59,217 nt of DNA from Candidatus Gastranaerophilales bacterium (GTDB lineage: Bacteria > Cyanobacteriota > Vampirovibrionia > Gastranaerophilales > Gastranaerophilaceae). Position numbers and translations under genes: made by a program. Each line of letters opens with the position of its first letter. The stretch's first letter is position 1. The stretch covers positions 1-59,217 of the forward strand of contig JAEEHV010000040.1 in the NCBI GenBank assembly GCA_016280955.1, read 5' to 3'. Positions 53,970 through 59,217 of the stretch are shown here, in pieces. The notes below the pieces were generated by a model. It saw nothing but the letters and a program-made list of their open reading frames with translations. It ran no database searches and had not been told where the DNA came from.

Positions 53970-53983
53970 AAATTCTAATACAT
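53970..53983 (-). promoter_or_regulatory. Partial operator-like motif (AAATTCTAATACAT)
   Basis: Matches the first 11 bases of the 14-mer found exactly at 33008, 44158 and 54391, in the gap before methyltransferase 4. TTCTACGAATTATAATT follows on the plus strand, giving a TATAAT on the minus strand, but without a good -35. Confidence 0.4.
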
Positions 53984-53998
53984 TTCTACGAATTATAA

Positions 53999-54340
53999 TT
54001 AAATCAGTTCTCTGCCGCATTGAGGACAATAGCTTGCATTTACTAAATCAAACTGCCCTTCAACCTTCGGGAAAACTGAACTATACAATAAACAACCGCA
54101 TTTTGAACAACGCATTGTAGTAATCTTTTTGCCTAATACAATCCGCTTTCTGATTTTACGAAGTGAAAGATTATCGTTCAAATCGTTTTCTTCGAGCGCG
54201 TCATATATTTCTCTCATTCTTCGGTAGGTGGTCTGGGCGATATATGCCTTACATTCCGCACAATAGATAGCCATTGTCCTACCTTGTGGCTTTGCGTAAA
54301 TCTTTTCGCTACCACACTTTTTACATTGGAATCCAAACAT
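53999..54340 (-). CDS. Double zinc-ribbon protein
   Basis: 113 residues from ATG 54340 (GAGAGGAACAG upstream). Ribbon 1: CKKCGSEK .. CAECKAY; ribbon 2: CSKCGCLL .. CPQCGRE. Likely nucleic-acid binding and possibly regulatory. Has its own consensus promoter. Confidence 0.55.
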   Translation of the reverse strand: MFGFQCKKCGSEKIYAKPQGRTMAIYCAECKAYIAQTTYRRMREIYDALEENDLNDNLSLRKIRKRIVLGKKITTMRCSKCGCLLYSSVFPKVEGQFDLVNASYCPQCGRELI

Positions 54341-54358
54341 AACTGTTCCTCTCATTCT

Positions 54359-54387
54359 ATTATAGCAAAACTTTCAGTAAATGTCAA
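54359..54387 (-). promoter_or_regulatory. Consensus promoter before the zinc-ribbon gene
   Basis: Minus strand TTGACA (54387-54382), 17-bp spacer, TATAAT (54364-54359). The operator-like 14-mer at 54391-54404 lies immediately upstream of the -35 box. This probably drives the leftward series through methyltransferase 4 and the helicase. Confidence 0.85.
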
Positions 54388-54390
54388 TAA

Positions 54391-54404
54391 AAATTCTAAT
54401 AAGT
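54391..54404 (-). promoter_or_regulatory. Operator-like 14-mer AAATTCTAATAAGT, copy 3
   Basis: Exact copy abutting the -35 region of the 54359-54387 promoter. A protein bound here would block or activate that promoter. Confidence 0.55.
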
Positions 54405-54419
54405 TTTTATAAATCAACA

Positions 54420-54452
54420 AAAAATATTCACCAAGTCAATGATGAATATTCT
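54420..54452 (-). terminator. Rho-independent terminator after the first leftward gene
   Basis: On the minus strand AATATTCA and TGAATATT enclose a 12-nt loop, followed by a T-rich tract ending before the next promoter. It ends the transcript of 54465-54737. Confidence 0.65.
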
Positions 54453-54464
54453 TTATAAGAATTA

Positions 54465-54737
54465 TTACGCTTTGATGTACCACTTAATACCGTCGATACA
54501 ATCATCACTACAATATGTAGTTAATGGATTGGCAACAAAACTTGCAATAATGGTTTCATCATCAATCGGAACACGGCGAGTACATTCAGTTGGTTTAATG
54601 TTGTACATCTTATCGTACTCCGTATTATAGTTTAACCAATCTTGTCTATCCTGTTCTGATTCAAATTCGGCAAGTGATGTATATATAGATTCATTATTAG
54701 CTGCGTAAAACTTCTTCAATTCAACCAATCCTTTCAT
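54465..54737 (-). CDS. First leftward gene after the switch, hypothetical
   Basis: 90 residues. It is the only gene directly under the leftward switch promoter before a terminator, the position of cro/antirepressor-type genes, but I see no helix-turn-helix. Central EFESEQDRQDWLNYNTEYDK is acidic and helical. Function unknown. Confidence 0.5.
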   Translation of the reverse strand: MKGLVELKKFYAANNESIYTSLAEFESEQDRQDWLNYNTEYDKMYNIKPTECTRRVPIDDETIIASFVANPLTTYCSDDCIDGIKWYIKA

Positions 54738-54778
54738 ATCCTACTAAATTTTTTTAACTTATTTTTTTTCGTTTTTAC

Positions 54779-54807
54779 TTGACAAATTTACATTTATATA
54801 GTATAAT
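54779..54807 (+). promoter_or_regulatory. Rightward repressor promoter
   Basis: TTGACA (54779-54784), 17-bp spacer, TATAAT (54802-54807): perfect consensus. It drives the repressor gene at 54942 across the operator region, leaving a leader of about 130 nt. Confidence 0.88.
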
Positions 54808-54822
54808 GTCAGCAAACGAGAG

Positions 54823-54857
54823 AATTTTCTAATTCTAACGGGATAAATTAGAAAATT
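54823..54857. promoter_or_regulatory. Palindromic operator: AATTTTCTAATT / AATTAGAAAATT
   Basis: Perfect 12-bp inverted repeats (54823-54834 and 54846-54857) around an 11-bp centre, between the two divergent transcription starts. Bound repressor would cover both starts. An AGAG/CTCT pair extends the dyad. Confidence 0.75.
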
Positions 54858-54872
54858 ATCGCTCTAAAAATT

Positions 54873-54901
54873 ATTATAACAGAAAGAAATCTAAAAGTCA
54901 A
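54873..54901 (-). promoter_or_regulatory. Leftward switch promoter
   Basis: Minus strand TTGACT (54901-54896), 17-bp spacer, TATAAT (54878-54873). It faces the rightward promoter, so the two transcripts overlap across the operator, a competitive switch. Confidence 0.82.
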
Positions 54902-54908
54902 GCGTAAG

Positions 54909-54924
54909 TTAGAAAATAATCTAA
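54909..54924. promoter_or_regulatory. Second palindromic operator TTAGA-N6-TCTAA
   Basis: TTAGAAAATAATCTAA, followed by TAAG, so it contains a TCTAATAAG like the dispersed 14-mers. It lies just upstream of the leftward -35 box and just before the repressor ribosome site. Confidence 0.65.
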
Positions 54925-54941
54925 TAAGGTGGTATTAATTT

Positions 54942-55286
54942 ATGGAATCAACAATTTATCACAGAATAAAAGAGCTGTGCGAAGAAAAAAACATTAACAT
55001 AGCAATTTTGGAAAATAAGCTCGGTTTTGGAAACTCAACTATTCAAAAATGGAAAGTTAGCAATCCAACGATTGATAAATTGATTGTGGTTGCAAGATAT
55101 TTCAATGTTTCTGTTGACTACCTTATCGGCAATACTGATATTCGCGGTTCGGCAGAGGATTTACTTAACGACGCAGATATAATTTCATTCCAACGTGCTA
55201 AAGAAAATATGACTCCACAAGACCAAGAAAAAGCTATGCAGATGATTAAACTTGCATTTTCTTATGCTTTTGGCGACGATAATTGA
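54942..55286 (+). CDS. Cro/CI-type (XRE) lysogeny repressor
   Basis: 114 residues, RBS AAGGTGG. Helix-turn-helix at about residues 5-60: IYHRIKELCEEKNINIAILE, NKLGFGNSTIQKWKVSNPTI, LIVVARYFNVSVDYLIG. Short C-terminal oligomerisation helix (MTPQDQEKAMQMIKLAFSYA). It lacks the LexA-type self-cleavage domain. With the metalloprotease encoded next it resembles the ImmR/ImmA pair of ICEBs1, where protease cleavage of the repressor triggers induction. Likely binds the palindromes at 54823-54924. Confidence 0.9.
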   Translation: MESTIYHRIKELCEEKNINIAILENKLGFGNSTIQKWKVSNPTIDKLIVVARYFNVSVDYLIGNTDIRGSAEDLLNDADIISFQRAKENMTPQDQEKAMQMIKLAFSYAFGDDN

Positions 55287-55357
55287 GCATTGTCCGTTTT
55301 ATCGCCCACCTAATCGTGTAAAATATATAATGTGTATCAGGATAGGAGGGTTAATTA

Positions 55358-55969
55358 ATGATTAGAAAACACTTCATAAATAACTTGGTATTGCAAATTT
55401 ATGAGCAGTTACCTATTCTACAATTCCCAATCAGAATGAATGATGTATACAAACTTATTCTGAACTGCAAATATATGTCGTATCAGAAGTTTGCGTATAT
55501 TAACCACTGTTCAATAGGAGATGTGATTGCGATTTGTAATAGCAAATCAGGCTGTACACATTATGACCCGAACAAGAATAGATATTTAATCTTACTCAAT
55601 CTTTCAAAAACAGATAACAACTACGGCAGACAAAGGTGGACAGCGGCGCACGAAATAGGTCATATTCAGTGTAAACATCATTTGATTATGGCACTTGATA
55701 AGATAGCCGAGAACGGTTTTTATCAAATAACAAACCCAGAATACGAAGCTGAAGCTGACTATTTCGCTGCAACGCTGTTAGCACCGTTTCCACTGTTTGA
55801 AATTCTGCAAATAAAATCCGTATTTGATTTGCAAAATACCTTTGGAATTTCGTCCGAAGCGGCTTGTGTAAGGTATAAAGAATACCTCCAATGGAAAAAG
55901 AATCACCGTAAAACCGCTTGGGAACGCAAAATCATAAACTGTTATAAAAGAAAATTAAATAGTCTTTAA
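55358..55969 (+). CDS. immA: ImmA/IrrE-type metalloprotease (anti-repressor)
   Basis: 203 residues, RBS AGGAGGG. The zinc-protease motif HEIGH at residues 98-102 lies in WTAAHEIGHIQCKHHL; the third ligand is probably in EYEAEADYFAATLLAP. It probably cleaves the upstream repressor on a DNA-damage or quorum signal, as ImmA does for ImmR in ICEBs1. C-terminal basic tail. It converges on the next gene with a 4-bp overlap of ends. Confidence 0.9.
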   Translation: MIRKHFINNLVLQIYEQLPILQFPIRMNDVYKLILNCKYMSYQKFAYINHCSIGDVIAICNSKSGCTHYDPNKNRYLILLNLSKTDNNYGRQRWTAAHEIGHIQCKHHLIMALDKIAENGFYQITNPEYEAEADYFAATLLAPFPLFEILQIKSVFDLQNTFGISSEAACVRYKEYLQWKKNHRKTAWERKIINCYKRKLNSL

Positions 55970-56475
55970 ACCCTCCGCTCAGTGGTTACTTCTAATGTAT
56001 CACGAGCGGTTATTTTTATTGGAATTTCTGTCCAATAATTTCTAACCATATAACCGTATTTATTTGCCTTAACCATATCTATTCGATTTGGTTTCTTTTT
56101 CGTTTGATAAACTGTTATTATTGGAGCTATAACGGCATCTTTAACATCTTTTGGCACATCTGTATCAACAATCATACTGTGCAGACAGTGATTAAGTGAT
56201 ACATACTTAGTATAAACACAATTAATGCGACTTCTGTTTCTAAAATTCCATTCGTAATAGGAAATTGAATTTGAAGCAAATCGTTGATTTTGTTTGTGCA
56301 ATAATGCCTTATATGTTGACTTATGATTAATTATTGAATTTATTATTCTTACGATTATTGCTTCTTTGCGAATAGAACTTACATATACAGCACTTCGATA
56401 TTGTGGGTATTTAGCACAAAGCCGAAGTTGTCTTTTAATATGATGTTTCAATCTTAAATAGTTAAACACATTCAT
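55966..56475 (-). CDS. Hypothetical protein, paralogue A of a tandem pair
   Basis: 169 residues. Begins FNYLRLKHHIKRQLRLCAKY and later has FRNRSRINCVYTKY .. LHSMIVDTDVPKDVKDAVIA. It aligns with the next gene product along its length (YLRLKHHIKRQ / YIRIKRLIKQA; NRSRI / NGSRI; MIVDTDVP / CLIDKDIP). See the partner for the terminase-like pattern. The duplication indicates a function worth keeping in two forms. Confidence 0.5.
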   Translation of the reverse strand: MNVFNYLRLKHHIKRQLRLCAKYPQYRSAVYVSSIRKEAIIVRIINSIINHKSTYKALLHKQNQRFASNSISYYEWNFRNRSRINCVYTKYVSLNHCLHSMIVDTDVPKDVKDAVIAPIITVYQTKKKPNRIDMVKANKYGYMVRNYWTEIPIKITARDTLEVTTERRV

Positions 56476-56495
56476 AATCTCTTATTCCTTGATAA

Positions 56496-56969
56496 CTAAA
56501 TTATTCTTATGTACTTTGCAACGCCAAAATCTCTCTTTTTAATTTGTTTGTTTTCGTCATTAAATTTCCTGATAACGTGAGTTTCAATGTAGTCCTGCTT
56601 GATTTGAGGAATATCCTTGTCAATTAGGCAATAATGGAATCTATATCCACGTGCGTTACACTCCAATGCCGTTTTAATTAAAATTCTACTACCGTTTTTG
56701 AACGTGCAGGATATTTCTTTGATAGCTTTTCTAACACGAACGTCACAATTCTCATTACACTTGAAATCCTCATAATTTACTATGCCGTGGTTAGAATCAT
56801 TAAAAATACTCTTGATAATATCCAATAAACGATAGTATTTTTCAATCTTACCAGTTTGATAATAAACCATAACTGAATAATTCTTATACTTTCTACATCT
56901 AACAAACGCTTGTTTAATCAGCCGTTTAATTCTTATATATCTATATATATCTTTTAGTTTATAAAACAT
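56496..56969 (-). CDS. Hypothetical protein, paralogue B, with terminase-ATPase-like segment
   Basis: 157 residues. EISCTFKNGSRILIKTALEC, then NARGYRFHYCLIDKDIPQIK, resembles the stretch around the Walker B strand of large terminases and related motor ATPases (..NGS.I.. RG....iiDe), but no Walker A is present and the Asp-Glu pair is Asp-Lys. It may be a decoy-like or degenerate relative that binds packaging proteins or DNA. Purely inferential. Confidence 0.45.
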   Translation of the reverse strand: MFYKLKDIYRYIRIKRLIKQAFVRCRKYKNYSVMVYYQTGKIEKYYRLLDIIKSIFNDSNHGIVNYEDFKCNENCDVRVRKAIKEISCTFKNGSRILIKTALECNARGYRFHYCLIDKDIPQIKQDYIETHVIRKFNDENKQIKKRDFGVAKYIRII

Positions 56970-56982
56970 ATTGTATCACCAT

Positions 56983-57387
56983 TTATTCGATATATGGCAA
57001 CACCATAAAAATATCATCAGGAACATTATTTTTCCAAACGTATTTATTCTTTAGAACATAATTATTGTAGCTGCTTGCCGTTTTGTTTGCTCTCATTTTA
57101 GCTTGTTCAGCCCAACTTGCTTTCTCGGTATTGTCTGAATCCTTGTACTGTTCATAGATTAGTTTATCTGAATTGTATGTAGAAATCATTGACCGACAAG
57201 TATCTTCAACCTTTTTCTTTGTTTCGTAGTTGGTGTTATCATCTGCGACCTGAACACTATGAAACCAACTATTCCACAATGATTTTCCTGTTGGTGTCGC
57301 ATTAAAGAAAATCGGCAATCCGATAATAATAATTGCAAAGAACGCAACTAACATTCCGATTAAAACTTTACTCACTTTTACCACCAT
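56983..57387 (-). CDS. Membrane-anchored protein, possible exclusion factor
   Basis: 134 residues; one N-terminal membrane segment (about 9-28, LIGMLVAFFAIIIIGLPIFF), then an extracytoplasmic helical domain (NYETKKKVEDTCRSMISTYN .. SSYNNYVLKNKYVWKNNVP). The start could be ATG 57387 or GTG 57375, within the end of the lipoprotein gene. The domain is common in Firmicute prophages near lysogeny genes. Superinfection exclusion is a plausible role from context. Confidence 0.5.
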   Translation of the reverse strand: MVVKVSKVLIGMLVAFFAIIIIGLPIFFNATPTGKSLWNSWFHSVQVADDNTNYETKKKVEDTCRSMISTYNSDKLIYEQYKDSDNTEKASWAEQAKMRANKTASSYNNYVLKNKYVWKNNVPDDIFMVLPYIE

Positions 57388-57958
57388 TACCTTTTACATT
57401 CAAAATAGGTTCATTAACCTCAAACGGAATATCACTAAACAAGAAATCACCCGTCCACTCGATATATTTACCGTCTGTGGTAAAGAAGAAAATGCCTCCT
57501 ACATTTTGACCGTAGCAACCGTCAATTCCTGCAATTTCAATATTGTCATAATAATAATGTCCACCACCGTTTTCTGTCCATAAAAACTGTGGATATTCAG
57601 CGGGAAACAGATAACTGTTCAGACTTGATACTTTACCGTCAACAATAAATCTTCCAACGACTGAACCGTTTTCCGCAAATAATACGATATAACCAAGAGG
57701 TTTATCCACTGAACAGGGGAGGGACATAGCTTTTTCACGCTGTCCGTTTACCCAATATGCTCTTTTAATAACATTGTATCTTTCAAGTGAATATGACAAA
57801 TCAGTTGGTGCTGGCTGATTCTCAACAATTTCACTGGAACTTTTCATTGCGGTCTGCGTATTTTGAGCTTCAGCAGTTTCATTATAACAGCCGCCAAACA
57901 GAACACCTACAGACAAAATCATAACAATAGCTAATAGAATACTTAATACCTTTTTCAT
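57368..57958 (-). CDS. Lipoprotein, possible superinfection-exclusion protein
   Basis: 196 residues from ATG 57958 (AAGGAGTATAAA upstream). A lysine-start signal peptide ends in the lipobox LFGGC (cleavage before Cys about 23), so the protein is lipid-anchored outside the membrane. The mature part is beta-rich (YIVLFAENGSVVGRFIVDG). Prophage lipoproteins encoded beside the repressor often block DNA entry of related phages. No family recognised. Confidence 0.55.
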   Translation of the reverse strand: MKKVLSILLAIVMILSVGVLFGGCYNETAEAQNTQTAMKSSSEIVENQPAPTDLSYSLERYNVIKRAYWVNGQREKAMSLPCSVDKPLGYIVLFAENGSVVGRFIVDGKVSSLNSYLFPAEYPQFLWTENGGGHYYYDNIEIAGIDGCYGQNVGGIFFFTTDGKYIEWTGDFLFSDIPFEVNEPILNVKGNGGKSE

Positions 57959-57968
57959 TTTATACTCC

Positions 57969-58175
57969 TTAATCATCTTTCAAACCGTGCCAATCTCTAC
58001 CTATTTTATGGCGTGTCTTTCTTTCAAAAGAGAAACAATGGTTTTCGTCATTCTCTTTGTGTTTGCCTGTGTCGTGATAATACAAACACATAGGCTCACC
58101 TAAAAATTTTTGCAAACCATCTGGAAACCAGCAGTATTTGCATTTGTAACATTGTGATTTGTTTTTAAGTTTCAT
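57969..58175 (-). CDS. Small cysteine-rich protein
   Basis: 68 residues. CYKCKYCWFPDGLQKF .. CLYYHDTGKHKENDENHC contains five Cys and nearby His, a likely zinc knuckle. Overlaps the end of the C5 methyltransferase gene (ATGA). Function unknown. Confidence 0.5.
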   Translation of the reverse strand: MKLKNKSQCYKCKYCWFPDGLQKFLGEPMCLYYHDTGKHKENDENHCFSFERKTRHKIGRDWHGLKDD

Positions 58176-59074
58176 TCTTGTATTTCTTTCATATATGATA
58201 ATAAATGTTTAATTACTTCTACTGTCCAACCGTTGCCGATTGCCCGTCCTCGTCGTTCTTTACTTTTCAAACAAGCTGTATATCCAACTGGTAATGTTTG
58301 TAACTTTTCTAATTCTGACATTGTTACAAGTCTTATCATATCATTGCCAAGCCAAACATTTCCTTTGCTTTCGGCTCTGTTCGCACAAACCGTATTCCAT
58401 TTCTGATTAACTTTTCGTGCTCTACTTGCTTGTGAATAATAACCTTTACCACTTGTGTCCCAACTCAAACACATTCCATCTTTAGACCATTTATATGTAT
58501 TTTTATATTTTGCAATACTACGAGAATTTGTGTATTCGCTATCCATAATATCAGAAAATAATATGTTTTTTGGTTGCCATTCAGCCACAGGGATATTTGT
58601 CCAATAATATCTTCGCCTTTTCTGCGCTGAAAAGTCGGCACTATCAATCTCAATCGGTTCACAATTTAATTCGTGACTAATACATTCTTTTATTTCGTCA
58701 CTCATAGAAACGTTGTTTTCATATAAGAAAAATCTTGGTTTAGCTTCATTTAATGCTCTGACATACTGTGAAAATAAATCCCAACCTAAACCATTTGCAG
58801 TTGTTTCACGACCATTAGAACCACGAGCCAAAGACCAATGAACGCAAGGACTTCCACCAATCAACAAATCAAATCCATTATATTGTTTGAAATCAGCCTT
58901 GAAAACATCACCACATTGCTCTATTTGAGGATAGTTTGTTTGGCTAACTTTAATTGCGTATTCATCAATCTCGTAGGCAACATACCTATTGATTGGTACA
59001 CCTAATCTTTCTAATGCAATCATTCCACAGGAAATACCGTCAAATAAACTCAAAATATTAAGTCCATTTGACAA
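58172..59074 (-). CDS. C5-cytosine DNA methyltransferase
   Basis: 300 residues. Motif I LSLFDGISCGMIALE, motif IV LLIGGSPCVHWS (catalytic Cys), motif VI FLYENN (ENV variant), motif VIII SAQKRRRYYW, target-recognition region about 190-240, motif X GRAIGNGWTVEVI. It transfers methyl to cytosine C5 in a short DNA site. No partner endonuclease is visible, and the RBS is weak. Probably protects phage DNA from host restriction. Confidence 0.93.
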   Translation of the reverse strand: MSNGLNILSLFDGISCGMIALERLGVPINRYVAYEIDEYAIKVSQTNYPQIEQCGDVFKADFKQYNGFDLLIGGSPCVHWSLARGSNGRETTANGLGWDLFSQYVRALNEAKPRFFLYENNVSMSDEIKECISHELNCEPIEIDSADFSAQKRRRYYWTNIPVAEWQPKNILFSDIMDSEYTNSRSIAKYKNTYKWSKDGMCLSWDTSGKGYYSQASRARKVNQKWNTVCANRAESKGNVWLGNDMIRLVTMSELEKLQTLPVGYTACLKSKERRGRAIGNGWTVEVIKHLLSYMKEIQE

Positions 59075-59097
59075 TGAAATAATGTTTTTATTGTCAT

Positions 59098-59142
59098 TTT
59101 AGGGAACAAAAACGGCTATTTTACTGGCTTATGTTCCCTAAA
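59098..59142. promoter_or_regulatory. 11-bp inverted repeat upstream of the C5 methyltransferase
   Basis: TTTAGGGAACA (59098-59108) and TGTTCCCTAAA (59132-59142), perfect, 23-bp spacer, starting 23 bp before the ATG. Could be an operator, perhaps autoregulatory as for many C5 methyltransferases, or a leader hairpin. Confidence 0.6.
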
Positions 59143-59217
59143 AACGATAAATTATAAAGAAATAGGAATTTCTAAACATCGAAAGTATGGTGGTTTATTA
59201 TAGAAAAAGTAAATAAA
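59143..59217. other. Right-edge non-coding stretch
   Basis: AT-rich, with two minus-strand TATAAT sequences (59151-59156 and 59197-59202). The first lacks a matching -35; the -35 of the second would lie beyond the window. No gene seen. Confidence 0.3.

Noticed and set aside
59098..59142. LexA/DinR box
   Set aside because: Contains GAAC and GTTC but with a spacing far greater than the 4 bp of Firmicute LexA boxes.

Overview
The window looks like the right-hand part of a temperate, long-tailed (siphovirus-like) phage or prophage of a low-GC Firmicute. A gut Clostridia host (Oscillospirales/Lachnospirales type) is my inference. It rests on AT-rich DNA, strong AGGAGG ribosome sites, consensus sigma-A promoters, a BppU-type baseplate gene, a Holin_LLH-type holin, CHAP and GH25 lysins, and class III (anaerobic) ribonucleotide reductase. 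Head and packaging genes are not in the window.

Layout. Positions 1-22000 are rightward late genes: distal tail, tail-tip, baseplate and fibre proteins (1-6.9 kb); a 2438-residue adhesin ending in a diversified C-type-lectin-like domain (7-14.3 kb); a complete diversity-generating retroelement (DGR) cassette with a fused double Avd-like protein, template repeat, structured RNA and reverse transcriptase (14.1-17 kb); small membrane proteins; and a lysis cassette with two tandem endolysins sharing one wall-binding domain (18.3-22 kb). Positions 22.1-23.8 kb hold a large serine integrase with a 48-bp attP-like dyad at its 3' end; a perfect 24-bp inverted repeat flanks the gene. From 23.8 to 54.7 kb the genes are leftward (early): a SHOCT-like small protein, dUTPase, NrdG/NrdD, a kinase, a PcfJ-like protein, DNA polymerase III alpha interrupted by a group I intron with a GIY-YIG endonuclease, a Cas4/RecB-type nuclease, primase, DnaB-type helicase, HD protein, SSB, a single-strand annealing protein, four adenine/N4-type DNA methyltransferases, a PAPS-reductase-like protein, a SNF2 helicase, an HNH endonuclease and many small unknowns. 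At 54.7-56 kb is a lambda-like divergent switch: facing consensus promoters, palindromic operators, a Cro/CI-type repressor and an ImmA-type HEIGH protease. The right end (56-59.2 kb) has two paralogous unknowns, membrane and lipoproteins that may act in superinfection exclusion, and a C5-cytosine methyltransferase.

Main observations. (1) The DGR is complete: template and variable repeats are 132 bp and differ at 11 positions, 10 of them at template adenines. (2) Three phage methyltransferase genes carry simple-sequence repeats at their 5' ends: C8 (gene in frame), (GA)17.5 (out of frame) and G7 (out of frame). These are the only G/C homopolymers of 7 or more and the only long dinucleotide repeat I saw, which suggests a phase-variable phage methylome. 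(3) The dnaE intron sits exactly at the catalytic PDxD motif, and exon joining restores PDID. (4) A 14-bp repressor-operator-like motif recurs exactly in three leftward intergenic gaps, like the stoperators of mycobacteriophage L5. (5) The integrase is bracketed by 24-bp inverted repeats. Together these suggest a phage that diversifies its receptor binding by retrohoming and its DNA modification by slippage.
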